Shown in pieces: positions 1 to 6,576 of a DNA stretch of 7,737 bases (its first letter is position 1; each line of letters starts with the position of its first letter). Both the position numbers and the translations under genes were made by a program. The DNA is from Bacteroidota bacterium (lineage in GTDB: Bacteria > Bacteroidota > Bacteroidia > Flavobacteriales > Flavobacteriaceae), in the NCBI GenBank assembly GCA_021793535.1, contig JAJYSO010000065.1:1-7737 (forward strand), in the 5' to 3' direction. The notes beneath the pieces are model-generated. The model was not told the DNA's origin and made no database searches. It saw only the letters and a list, made by a program, of their open reading frames with translations.

Positions 1-1065
1 CCGATCTTCCCCACTTCCCCTTTTTTTGTCAAAAATAGAAATAGCATTGGCATAGGCTTGTGGATGGTCACCGTTAATTAAGCTGAGTAAAGTGGACTTC
101 CCGGCTCCATTGTGGCCGACTAAAGCCCATTTTTCTCCCTTTTTTATATGCCAATTAATCGCCTTTAAAATAAACTTTCCTTTACTTTTTACCACAACAT
201 TCTCCATTTTAACAGCATCTTCAAAACCTACTTGTTGGTCTGGAGATCGTTCTTCAATGAAATGAAATAGATCCAGATCCAACTTCCAATCATCGCTAGG
301 CCTTTCATCTCCCATAGGGCCATCTCTAAACGAATCCCGTGGCCCCATAAAGGCCACCTTTTGATGTGTTAAATACAAGACATGGGTAACACTCTCAGGG
401 ATCTCTTTAAAGGAGGTGGCCATAATTACCGTTACCCCTTTTTCTTTTATCTCTTCTAAAAGTTGCCGCAATATAGGGCGTGTTTCTCGATCGAGACCCA
501 CAAAAGGGTTGTCCATCAACAACAACACCGGCTGCTTTAATAAAGCTTTGGCAATCATCAGCCGCCTTGTTTCTCCATTGGACAATTGAATCAACGTTTT
601 ATCCAATAGCATATCCAGCTGTAACTTTTCAATAATCCATTCTAACGAGAACATCTCTGGAAGAGAAAATGTCGAAGAGTGGTCATCTTGACTGAGATAC
701 TCCTTCACCGTAGCCGCTTCTTCCGAAAAATGTGCATGATACCGCTGTTGATAGAATAGATTAGCCATGTTCTCTCTATTTCTAAAACGAGCTTGCTGAC
801 GAACAAAAGCAATCATTTTATCATAGGTAAAAAGAGGATCCTGAATGTTTAATGCCTGTTTTTTCTGTACCAATAAAGGATATTCTAGACTTCCTTCTAG
901 CACATTAAAGACTCCCTTTAAGGTATGTAGCAGTGCTGATTTTCCGGCGCCACTTTTTCCTAAGACCGCCCATTGCTGACCTTGCTCTACCTCAAAGGAG
1001 AGTTCCTTGAATAAAATGTGGTCCAAGTGCCGAACCGTTGCACGGGAAATAGAAACTACTTTCAT
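1..1065 (-). CDS. ModF-like double-cassette ABC ATP-binding protein (partial, C-terminus outside window)
   Basis: The frame opens at an ATG at 1065 and stays open for 355 codons to the left edge, so the end of the second cassette is missing. Cassette 1 has Walker A GKSGAGKS (residues 36-43), a glutamine around 90-91 (Q-loop), signature LSNGE (161-165), Walker B LLLMD (181-185) and D-loop GLD (190-192). Cassette 2 begins near residue 285, with Walker A GHNGAGKS (317-324) and then KKRGSGE (347-353), a stretch characteristic of ModF/PhrA-type proteins. No membrane segment is visible, so it is a soluble ATPase. Despite the ModF name (molybdate in E. coli), the substrate or partner here is unknown, and no permease gene lies nearby. 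In cassette 1 the usual catalytic glutamate after Walker B is Asn186, and the switch histidine position appears to be Ser218. No Shine-Dalgarno precedes the start. A soluble ABC-F-type protein is the alternative, but the RGSGE stretch favours ModF-like. Confidence 0.85.
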   Translation of the reverse strand, partial: MKVVSISRATVRHLDHILFKELSFEVEQGQQWAVLGKSGAGKSALLHTLKGVFNVLEGSLEYPLLVQKKQALNIQDPLFTYDKMIAFVRQQARFRNRENMANLFYQQRYHAHFSEEAATVKEYLSQDDHSSTFSLPEMFSLEWIIEKLQLDMLLDKTLIQLSNGETRRLMIAKALLKQPVLLLMDNPFVGLDRETRPILRQLLEEIKEKGVTVIMATSFKEIPESVTHVLYLTHQKVAFMGPRDSFRDGPMGDERPSDDWKLDLDLFHFIEERSPDQQVGFEDAVKMENVVVKSKGKFILKAINWHIKKGEKWALVGHNGAGKSTLLSLINGDHPQAYANAISIFDKKRGSGEDR

Positions 1066-1121
1066 AAGATCAGGATGAAGCCTCAAACAGAAATTTGATG
1101 AAAATTAAAAATGCACAATAT

Positions 1122-1148
1122 AAAAAAAGCCTCCGACATCGGAGGCTT
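1122..1148 (-). terminator. Intrinsic terminator downstream of the L31 gene
   Basis: AAGCCTCCGA and TCGGAGGCTT form a perfect inverted repeat (1127-1136 with 1139-1148), effectively a 9-bp stem with an ACAT tetraloop. On the minus strand it is followed by seven T (plus-strand A run 1122-1128). It lies 34 bases after the L31 stop codon and separates L31 from the ABC ATPase gene on the same strand. Confidence 0.9.
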
Positions 1149-1181
1149 AAAAACTTAAATTATGAAAACTACTATTTATTC

Positions 1182-1445
1182 CTATTTATTTTTCGCTTTA
1201 TTGAATTTAGCGTACTTATTCTTAAACTTATCAATACGTCCCGCCGTATCCACAAGCTTGTGTTTTCCTGTATAAAAAGGATGTGAGGTTCTCGAAATTT
1301 CCAATTTTACCAAAGGATATTCCGTTCCATCAACTTCAATCGTTTCTTTTGTCTCTGCAGTAGATTTTGCAATAAAAACATCTTCGTTTGACATGTCTTT
1401 AAAGGCCACTAATCTATAATTTTCAGGGTGAATTCCTTTTCTCAT
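1182..1445 (-). CDS. rpmE2: 50S ribosomal protein L31, type B (bL31)
   Basis: This 87-residue protein of the large ribosomal subunit is recognised by the N-terminal MRKGIHPENYRLVAFKD and the core SRTSHPFYTGKHKLVDTAGRIDKF in abbreviated form (SHPFYTG at about residues 54-60, GRIDKF at 69-74). Both match the type B family, and the length is normal for it. The protein has no cysteine at all, so it is the zinc-independent form; type A L31 uses a Cys cluster to bind zinc. The ATG at 1445 has only an A/T-rich leader and no Shine-Dalgarno, which is common in Bacteroidota. A TAnnTTTG promoter lies upstream and an intrinsic terminator downstream, so it is probably monocistronic. In bacteria with both forms the type B paralogue is often zinc-repressed. 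No Zur-like operator was recognised here, so this may be the housekeeping copy. Confidence 0.97.
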   Translation of the reverse strand: MRKGIHPENYRLVAFKDMSNEDVFIAKSTAETKETIEVDGTEYPLVKLEISRTSHPFYTGKHKLVDTAGRIDKFKNKYAKFNKAKNK

Positions 1446-1482
1446 TGTCTTATTTATTTAAAAATCACGTTATTTCGGGTTG

Positions 1483-1512
1483 CAAATTTAAACATTATTT
1501 GAATACTCACAA
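1483..1512 (-). promoter_or_regulatory. Bacteroidota-type promoter of rpmE2
   Basis: On the minus strand TAAATTTG (1490-1483) matches the -7 consensus TAnnTTTG exactly. TTG (1512-1510) sits 19 bases upstream, inside the 17-23 base spacing reported for flavobacterial -33/-7 promoters. Transcription would start about 30 bases before the rpmE2 ATG. The match is by eye. Confidence 0.65.
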
Positions 1513-1601
1513 TTAAAAATTAGGAAATTTTACTGAATTATTTATATGCTTCTCTTTTCATTATAATCCATTGATTTAACTATACATCCTTTCGGTTTTT
1601 C

Positions 1602-1609
1602 TATATTTG
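1602..1609 (+). promoter_or_regulatory. Putative -7 box for the DUF4199-glycosyltransferase operon
   Basis: TATATTTG matches TAnnTTTG exactly and lies 22 bases before the ATG at 1632, which would leave a very short leader. No TTG is found at the usual 17-23 base distance; the nearest, at 1571-1573, is 28 bases away. The call therefore rests on the -7 box and its position. Confidence 0.5.
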
Positions 1610-1631
1610 TGGCTCAGCATAGAATGCAAAA

Positions 1632-2171
1632 ATGCCGCAACTTGATAAGTCTTTAAAAGGGATCGCCCAAAAAAGGGGATTGTATCTTGGAGGGATTCTC
1701 GTTTTAGCCCTCACACTAGTTTATTTCATCAATTGGGATATCCTCTTGGAATATTGGTATGAGGTAGTCAAACTTCCCATAATCATCGGAATTGCAGTTA
1801 TGGCCGCCGTGGAGGCCCGCAAAAAACACAGAGGCGAATTTTCATTTAGAGATGGATTTTCCTTATTTTTTGTAACGGTAGTAATTGGCCTCACCTTATC
1901 TTTACTTGCCAAATGGCTATTTTATAATTATTTTGACCCAGATTTTGGTCGATATATTAATGATATGGGCATACAAGAGCGCAAGCGACAACTTCAATTG
2001 ACAGGAACAGCGCCTAAGGAAATAGCAAAGGAAATCTCAGAATTAAAAGCCAGTTACCAACTCTCTTTTAAAAAATTGTTTCAGGAATACATTTTTAGAT
2101 TGGTCGCTTATTGTATGCCAGCCGTACTGGTTGCGCTTATCCTCAAAACTAAAAAACCTCTTATACGCTGA
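1632..2171 (+). CDS. DUF4199 family membrane protein
   Basis: This 179-residue integral membrane protein resembles the DUF4199 family of Bacteroidota, whose biochemical role is unknown. Hydrophobic segments lie at about residues 17-33, 46-61, 76-99 and 154-172, suggesting four helices. The GEFSFRDGFSLFF stretch (68-80), entering helix 3, is the typical family signature. A charged loop of about 50 residues (103-152, rich in E, K, Q and R) separates helices 3 and 4 and may be helical. The ATG at 1632 follows a TAnnTTTG box; the ATG at 1624 is out of frame. The TGA stop shares one base with the ATG of the glycosyltransferase, so the two are probably translationally coupled and could act together at the membrane. 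A flippase or accessory role is only a guess. Confidence 0.85.
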   Translation: MPQLDKSLKGIAQKRGLYLGGILVLALTLVYFINWDILLEYWYEVVKLPIIIGIAVMAAVEARKKHRGEFSFRDGFSLFFVTVVIGLTLSLLAKWLFYNYFDPDFGRYINDMGIQERKRQLQLTGTAPKEIAKEISELKASYQLSFKKLFQEYIFRLVAYCMPAVLVALILKTKKPLIR

Positions 2172-3178
2172 TGCAACTCTCTATAGTTATCCCCCTTCTG
2201 GACGAAGCAGAATCACTTCCTGAGCTATACAATTGGTTAGCTAAAGTACTCAGAGCTCATCATTTCAATTATGAAATCATATTTATCGATGATGGCAGTC
2301 AAGATGATTCCTGGGAACTTATCGAAGATTTTGCAAAGAAAGACGCTCGTGTAATTGGGCTACACTTTCGAAAAAATTATGGGAAATCACAAGCGCTTCA
2401 TGCGGGTTTCAAACTGGCTAAAGGAGAAGTAATCATTACCATGGATGCGGATCTACAGGACAACCCTGAAGAGATTCCGGAGCTCTACCAACTGATTAGC
2501 GAACAGGGCTATGATCTGATCTCGGGTTGGAAGAAAAAGAGATATGATTCCTATTTTGCCAAAAACCTGCCCTCCAAATTATTCAATGCCGTGGCAAGAT
2601 TGACCTCCGGATTAAGGCTTCACGACTTTAATTGCGGGTTGAAAGCCTACAAGAAGGAAGTGGTCAAATCCATAGAAGTATACGGGGAAATGCACCGCTA
2701 TATTCCGGTTTTGGTTAAAAATGCAGGCTTCAACAAAATCGACGAGAAAATCGTTCAACATCAAGCACGGAAATACGGACACACTAAATTCGGTGCTGAG
2801 CGCTTTATTCACGGGTTCTTGGACCTGATTACCATCTGGTTCCTCTCCCGATTCGGAAAGCGCCCCATGCACTTGTTTGGCGCTTGGGGAGCCCTCATGA
2901 CAATAATCGGGTTTTGTTCAGCACTTTGGATTGGGATTTCGAAACTTTATAAATTAGCCAACGATCAAACCGATATTTTAATTGCCTTAAATCCATGGTT
3001 CTACATCGCCTTAACAATGATGTTAATGGGGACACTCCTGTTTATTGCAGGATTCTTGGGAGAACTCATCTTGCGAACCAAAAGAGATTTTGACAATTAT
3101 CATATCGACAAAACCAGGAATCTTCCAACATCCATTCAGTCAGGGCAAGCGAGTATCTCTCCACCGAAAAATCAATAA
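2171..3178 (+). CDS. Membrane-anchored family 2 glycosyltransferase (DPM1/GtrB-like)
   Basis: This 335-residue GT-A fold glycosyltransferase transfers a sugar from a nucleotide-sugar, in the DPM1/GtrB branch usually onto polyprenyl phosphate at the cytoplasmic face of the inner membrane. The N-terminus has the nucleotide-binding start LSIVIPLLDE (3-12) and FIDDGS (38-43). The metal-binding DXD is MDADLQD (91-97). HDFNCGLKAY (151-160), GEMHRYIP (172-179) and RKYGHTKFG (200-208) are acceptor-side motifs typical of the branch. Two C-terminal helices at about 235-256 and 276-298 anchor it, as in GtrB. A polar tail of about 35 residues follows. It starts on the last base of the preceding stop codon, with no visible Shine-Dalgarno, which implies coupling to the DUF4199 gene. 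The sugar and acceptor cannot be read from the sequence; dolichyl/undecaprenyl-phosphate mannose- or glucose-type activity is inferred from the family. Confidence 0.93.
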   Translation: MQLSIVIPLLDEAESLPELYNWLAKVLRAHHFNYEIIFIDDGSQDDSWELIEDFAKKDARVIGLHFRKNYGKSQALHAGFKLAKGEVIITMDADLQDNPEEIPELYQLISEQGYDLISGWKKKRYDSYFAKNLPSKLFNAVARLTSGLRLHDFNCGLKAYKKEVVKSIEVYGEMHRYIPVLVKNAGFNKIDEKIVQHQARKYGHTKFGAERFIHGFLDLITIWFLSRFGKRPMHLFGAWGALMTIIGFCSALWIGISKLYKLANDQTDILIALNPWFYIALTMMLMGTLLFIAGFLGELILRTKRDFDNYHIDKTRNLPTSIQSGQASISPPKNQ

Positions 3179-3237
3179 AATTGTGCTGCTTGATGTTAGA
3201 TATTTTGGTTTTGGATTTTTAAGCACAATAAATACCG

Positions 3238-3245
3238 TAGAATTG
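3238..3245 (+). promoter_or_regulatory. Weak candidate -7 box for lpd
   Basis: TAGAATTG differs at one position from TAnnTTTG, with TTG at 3211-3213, 24 bases upstream and slightly beyond the usual range. It sits 30 bases before the lpd ATG. No intrinsic terminator follows the glycosyltransferase gene, so lpd may also receive read-through from the upstream operon. Confidence 0.3.
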
Positions 3246-3275
3246 TTTAAATTCGCAACAAAAATTTAGAAAACT

Positions 3276-4667
3276 ATGAGCAAATACGATATCATTGTTC
3301 TAGGGAGTGGTCCGGGAGGTTATGTAGCTGCCATCCGTGCTTCACAACTTGGATTTAAGACCGCTATCATCGAAAAGGAAAACCTTGGTGGAATTTGTTT
3401 AAACTGGGGCTGTATACCCACGAAAGCCTTATTAAAAAGTGCTGAAGTTTTTAATTATTTAAAGCATGCGGAGGATTACGGGCTAAAAGTAGAAAAAGCA
3501 GATAAAGATTTTGATGCCGTAATCAAGCGTAGTCGAGGGGTGGCTCATAATATGAGTAACGGTGTTCAGTTTCTGATGAAAAAGAATAAAATCGATGTCA
3601 TCCTAGGAAAGGGAACCTTAAAGAAGGGAAAGAAGATTACTGTCGAAGATGAAAAAGGAAAAACTACCGAGTACCAAGCCGACCACATCATCATTGCCAC
3701 GGGTGCTCGATCAAGAGAGTTACCGAGTTTAAAGCAAGATGGAAAAAAAATCATCGGGTATCGGCAAGCCCTTACATTGGAAAAACTTCCTAAACGAATG
3801 CTTATTGTCGGTTCCGGTGCAATCGGATCTGAGTTTGCTCATTTTTATAACGCCATGGGAACGGAAGTCACTATTGTGGAGTTCCAGCCTCGATTAGTAC
3901 CTGTAGAAGATGAGGAAGTATCAAAGGCCTTTGAACGCTCGACTAAAAAAGCAGGAATCAAAGTAATGACCAACGCTTCTGTTGAAAGTGTAGACACATC
4001 TGCAAATGTGTTGAAGGCTAAAGTAAAGACCAAAAAAGGAGAAGAAATTATTGAAACCGACATTGTGCTCTCTGCGGTAGGGATTAAAAGCAACATTGAA
4101 AATATTGGACTGGAAGAAGTCGGTATCAAAACAGACAAAGATAAAATCCAAGTCAATGAATGGTACCAGACAACCGTTCCGGGCTATTACGCAATTGGCG
4201 ATGTTGTTCCAGGCCAAGCATTGGCGCACGTAGCCTCAGCTGAAGGTATCCTGTGTGTGGAAAAAATAAAGGGAATGAATCCACAAGCCTTAGATTATAC
4301 CAATATTCCGGGCTGTACATACACCACTCCAGAAATAGCCAGCGTGGGAATGACTGAGCAACAAGCAAAAGAAGCGGGATATGAAATAAAAGTTGGTAAA
4401 TTTCCTTTTTCTGCTTCAGGAAAAGCAAACGCATCCGGTGCAAAAGACGGTTTTGTCAAAACCATTTTCGATGCCAAATACGGCGAATGGTTAGGTTGCC
4501 ATATGATCGGAGCGGGAGTAACCGATATGATCGCAGAAGCAGTGGTCGGTCGCAAATTAGAAACAACCGCTCAAGAAATCATGAAGGCCGTTCATCCTCA
4601 TCCAACCATGAGCGAAGCTGTTAAAGAGTCAGTAGCTGATGCCTATGGCGAGGCCGTTGATATCTAA
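3276..4667 (+). CDS. lpdA: Dihydrolipoyl dehydrogenase (E3)
   Basis: This 463-residue cytoplasmic flavoprotein reoxidises dihydrolipoyl groups with NAD+. It is the E3 subunit of pyruvate, 2-oxoglutarate and branched-chain 2-oxoacid dehydrogenases and the L protein of glycine cleavage. The FAD Rossmann motif is GSGPGG (10-15). The redox disulfide is in GGICLNWGCIPTK, Cys41 and Cys46. ATGARSRELP (141-150) follows, then the NAD motif GSGAIGSE (179-186) and the second FAD motif YAIGDV (305-310). The C-terminal dimerisation domain carries HPHPTMSE (440-447), with His442 as the expected catalytic base and Glu447 as its partner. All key residues and the usual length are present. No E1 or E2 gene is nearby, which fits an E3 shared among complexes. 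A strong terminator follows. Confidence 0.97.
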   Translation: MSKYDIIVLGSGPGGYVAAIRASQLGFKTAIIEKENLGGICLNWGCIPTKALLKSAEVFNYLKHAEDYGLKVEKADKDFDAVIKRSRGVAHNMSNGVQFLMKKNKIDVILGKGTLKKGKKITVEDEKGKTTEYQADHIIIATGARSRELPSLKQDGKKIIGYRQALTLEKLPKRMLIVGSGAIGSEFAHFYNAMGTEVTIVEFQPRLVPVEDEEVSKAFERSTKKAGIKVMTNASVESVDTSANVLKAKVKTKKGEEIIETDIVLSAVGIKSNIENIGLEEVGIKTDKDKIQVNEWYQTTVPGYYAIGDVVPGQALAHVASAEGILCVEKIKGMNPQALDYTNIPGCTYTTPEIASVGMTEQQAKEAGYEIKVGKFPFSASGKANASGAKDGFVKTIFDAKYGEWLGCHMIGAGVTDMIAEAVVGRKLETTAQEIMKAVHPHPTMSEAVKESVADAYGEAVDI

Positions 4668-4690
4668 TCACTTTTTATTTTTATTTAAAA

Positions 4691-4725
4691 AAACGGGTCT
4701 CTGTAACAGGAGACCTGTTTTTTTT
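4691..4725 (+). terminator. Intrinsic terminator after lpd
   Basis: AAACGGGTCTC (4691-4701) pairs with GAGACCTGTTT (4710-4720) through one G-T wobble around an 8-base loop. A run of eight T (4718-4725) follows. It lies 23 bases after the lpd stop and isolates lpd from the thiamine transporter unit. Confidence 0.92.
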
Positions 4726-4829
4726 GACACCACAAATAATACTCCTTTCCCAATGCTTCTGCATTTTTCTATCGCTGTATTTGGAAAAATTTTCAACCCA
4801 AAATCCGAGGGGGATTAACTCAAAACCTG

Positions 4830-4837
4830 TAATTTTG
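4830..4837 (+). promoter_or_regulatory. -7 box of the riboswitch-controlled pnuT operon
   Basis: TAATTTTG is an exact TAnnTTTG match. Transcription would begin within a few bases of 4842, which is where the riboswitch aptamer begins, so position and function agree. No convincing TTG is visible at the -33 spacing. The rest of 4726-4829 shows no recognisable element. Confidence 0.6.
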
Positions 4838-4840
4838 TCT

Positions 4841-4927
4841 CTTCTGGGGTGCTGATTTTTATCGGCTGAGATAAAACCCTTGCATTCTTAATATGCAGAA
4901 CCTGATCCGGATAATGCCGGCGGAGGA
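4841..4927 (+). promoter_or_regulatory. TPP riboswitch (THI element)
   Basis: The canonical thiamine pyrophosphate aptamer is readable in order. GGGGT (4846-4850) opens P2, closing with ACCC (4876-4879). P3 is GCTGAT (4851-4856) with ATCGGC (4861-4866) around a TTTT loop. The invariant CTGAGA lies at 4866-4871. After an optional hairpin TGCAT/ATGCA (4881-4885 with 4893-4897) come AACCTGAT (4899-4906) and the CCGG-ATAATG-CCGG arm (4907-4920). The closing GCGGAGGA (4920-4927) pairs back to CTTCT (4841-4845) as P1, with wobbles. TPP binding should stabilise P1. P1 contains the GGAGG ribosome binding site and no terminator hairpin lies between aptamer and gene, so control is most likely at translation initiation. 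Confidence 0.96.
4922..4927 (+). promoter_or_regulatory. Ribosome binding site of pnuT embedded in riboswitch P1
   Basis: GGAGGA is a near-perfect Shine-Dalgarno; GGAGG ends 8 bases before the ATG at 4935. It is also the 3' strand of aptamer helix P1. It fixes 4935 as the start: the in-frame ATG at 4893 lies inside the aptamer and has no such site. Confidence 0.85.
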
Positions 4928-4934
4928 AAAAAGT

Positions 4935-5537
4935 ATGGATTATTTATTCTCACATTTCACTTTATTAGAAGCTTTAGGGGCACTTTTAGGGGTTTTTCAA
5001 GTCCTCCTCTCCAGAGCCAACAAAGTCAGCAACTACTTGTTTGGTATCGCAGGCATTCTCATTGGCCTCTATATCTATTACCACGCCCGACTCTATGCCG
5101 ATATCCTTTTAAACCTGTATTATCTGGTCATGAGCGTATACGGGTGGTTTTTCTGGAAGTTCGGAAACAAAAGTCACCAAGCCCCCATTAGTAAAACGTC
5201 TACAAAAGAATTATACAAAGCACTGGGAATTGCCCTAATTTGTTTTTGTGGATTGACCTATTGGCTCTCTCACCATACCGATTCCGATGTCGTTATCTGG
5301 GATGCACTCGTATCGGCCTTTGCTTGGTCGGGAATGTGGTTGATGGCAAAACGCAAAATCGAGAATTGGATCTTTCTCAGCCTTAGCAATTGCATTGCCA
5401 TTCCCTTACTGCTGTATAAAGAATTGTATTGGTACACAGGACTTACTCTTTTTTTATTGATTGTCGGGATATCGGGTTACTTTAATTGGAAAGCACTACA
5501 CTTAAAAAATTTAGAAGATGGAAGTACAAACCCTTAG
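4935..5537 (+). CDS. pnuT: PnuC-family thiamine transporter (PnuT)
   Basis: This 200-residue inner-membrane protein of the PnuC family is predicted to import thiamine because a TPP riboswitch lies immediately upstream; PnuC relatives without that element usually take up nicotinamide riboside. Hydrophobic stretches lie at about 8-25, 33-50, 54-74, 95-112, 119-137, 144-162 and 166-185, giving about seven helices as expected. Family landmarks are NLYYLVMSVYGWFFW (60-74), ENWIFLSLSN (143-152) and GYFNW (181-185). PnuC-type carriers work by facilitated diffusion, with the substrate trapped by phosphorylation; no thiamine kinase or pyrophosphokinase gene is in the window. The start at 4935 is chosen for its GGAGGA site. 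A start at 4893 would add 14 residues encoded by conserved riboswitch bases. The 3' end overlaps the next gene by 20 bases. Confidence 0.93.
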   Translation: MDYLFSHFTLLEALGALLGVFQVLLSRANKVSNYLFGIAGILIGLYIYYHARLYADILLNLYYLVMSVYGWFFWKFGNKSHQAPISKTSTKELYKALGIALICFCGLTYWLSHHTDSDVVIWDALVSAFAWSGMWLMAKRKIENWIFLSLSNCIAIPLLLYKELYWYTGLTLFLLIVGISGYFNWKALHLKNLEDGSTNP

Positions 5538-6522
5538 ATCAAAATGTCTAGGAAAAGATCTTCTTCCAAAAGACGTACTGAACTGGATTAGCACACGAAA
5601 CTTCTGGAAGATATGGGTCCCAAAGGAATACGGAGGGTTGGCACTTGATTTTTCAAGTGGATTGCAACAACTCAAACACCTCGCATATATCGATGGAAGC
5701 CTAGGATGGACCATCACGCTCTGCAGTGGCGCCAACTATTTCATTGGAAATCTACGTCCACCCACTGCCCATCGTATCTTCGGTACTCAAAAGCCTGTCA
5801 TTTTTGGAGGAAGCGGAGGAGTCTTTGGAACCGCTGAACTCCACTCGGATCATGTTGTTTTAAATGGACAATGGAAATACGCCACAGGCGCTCCCTATCT
5901 CACTCATTATACCCTTAATGCCTCGCTCACCAAAAAAGGGTTGCCCGTTTTAAATTCCTCGGGTAAGCCTGTTATTCAATCTTTTATAATCGCAAAGGAT
6001 AAAATACAGTCTATAAACGATTGGAATACGATGGGGCTAAGAGCAACGGCTACCTATTCATTTGAGGTGAAAGAAGTAAAAGCAAATCTGGAAGATTCCT
6101 TCCTCTACGACCACTTTTATTTGGCCGATAACATTTTCAAAATTCCTTTTAGAATTTTTGCAGATTTGACCTTGTGGGTAAATTATCTAGGGATGGCCAC
6201 TCATTATAAAGAAGAAGCGCTAAAATATTTACCTGCTACTAAGGTAAACGAGCTCCAAAAGTTACTCAAAAAAGGGGAAGATAAAACATGGCATTACAGT
6301 CAAAAAACCATAACGCTCATTGAAAGTCAAATACAAATCGATAGCGACTTCGAACAAGAGGTGCACTCTTATTTTTGTATGCTAATAAAAAAAATTAATC
6401 ATACACTTATCGAATTGCATCCCTTATTGGGAATGAAGGCTGCAACAAATAATGAATCAATTAATCAAATTTTTAGGGACTATTTTACAGCAACACAGCA
6501 CCGAAACTTTGCTCAAAGATAA
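5518..6522 (+). CDS. Acyl-CoA dehydrogenase-fold flavoprotein (group D oxidase/monooxygenase-like), short
   Basis: This 334-residue protein has the order of an acyl-CoA dehydrogenase superfamily flavoprotein. The N-terminal helical part ends in WVPKEYGGLALDF (33-45), followed by YIDGSLGWTITL (57-68). The beta domain has GGSGGVFGTAE (97-107), LNGQWKYATGAPY (115-127) and GLRATATYSFEVKEV (173-187). A C-terminal helical part ends in IFRDYFTATQHRNF (318-331), the RD..TA.QH pattern typical of the HsaA/DszC/HpaB-like flavin-dependent oxygenase branch. It is shorter than the usual 380-400 residues, mainly at the N-terminus. Its substrate is unknown. It overlaps pnuT by 20 bases, so both are probably translated from the TPP-controlled message. 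That suggests a thiamine-related role by context only. The ATG at 5518 has a weak TTAGAAG leader. An authentic acyl-CoA dehydrogenase of fatty acid oxidation is less likely. Confidence 0.85.
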   Translation: MEVQTLRSKCLGKDLLPKDVLNWISTRNFWKIWVPKEYGGLALDFSSGLQQLKHLAYIDGSLGWTITLCSGANYFIGNLRPPTAHRIFGTQKPVIFGGSGGVFGTAELHSDHVVLNGQWKYATGAPYLTHYTLNASLTKKGLPVLNSSGKPVIQSFIIAKDKIQSINDWNTMGLRATATYSFEVKEVKANLEDSFLYDHFYLADNIFKIPFRIFADLTLWVNYLGMATHYKEEALKYLPATKVNELQKLLKKGEDKTWHYSQKTITLIESQIQIDSDFEQEVHSYFCMLIKKINHTLIELHPLLGMKAATNNESINQIFRDYFTATQHRNFAQR

Positions 6523-6552
6523 TATTGATAAATCCAGTTCAAATGGAAAGCC

Positions 6553-6576
6553 TATCGGCAGCTGATCACACCGATA
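6553..6576. other. Inverted repeat between convergent genes
   Basis: TATCGG (6553-6558) and CCGATA (6571-6576) could form a 6-bp stem with a 12-base loop, directly beside the stronger hairpin at 6584-6605. It has no T run on either strand. It may help end plus-strand transcripts of the flavoprotein gene or may be incidental. Confidence 0.3.

Noticed and set aside
1095..1286. Plus-strand open frame of 63 codons over the terminator and L31 gene
   Set aside because: It is antisense to L31, reads through a terminator hairpin and has low-complexity composition.
3181..3228. Inverted repeat TTGTGCT / AGCACAA between the glycosyltransferase and lpd
   Set aside because: Seven base pairs around a 34-base AT-rich loop with no T run are unlikely to be a terminator and could be chance.
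3045..3269. Plus-strand open frame of 74 codons overlapping the end of the glycosyltransferase
   Set aside because: It lies mostly inside a well-supported gene in another frame, has no recognisable motif and no upstream site.
3845..4555. Several minus-strand open frames of about 86-103 codons within lpd
   Set aside because: lpd is unambiguous on the plus strand, and these antisense frames show no protein-like motifs.
4893..4934. Upstream in-frame ATG adding 14 residues to the PnuC-family protein
   Set aside because: Those codons are the conserved 3' part of the TPP aptamer, and a strong Shine-Dalgarno sits correctly before the ATG at 4935.
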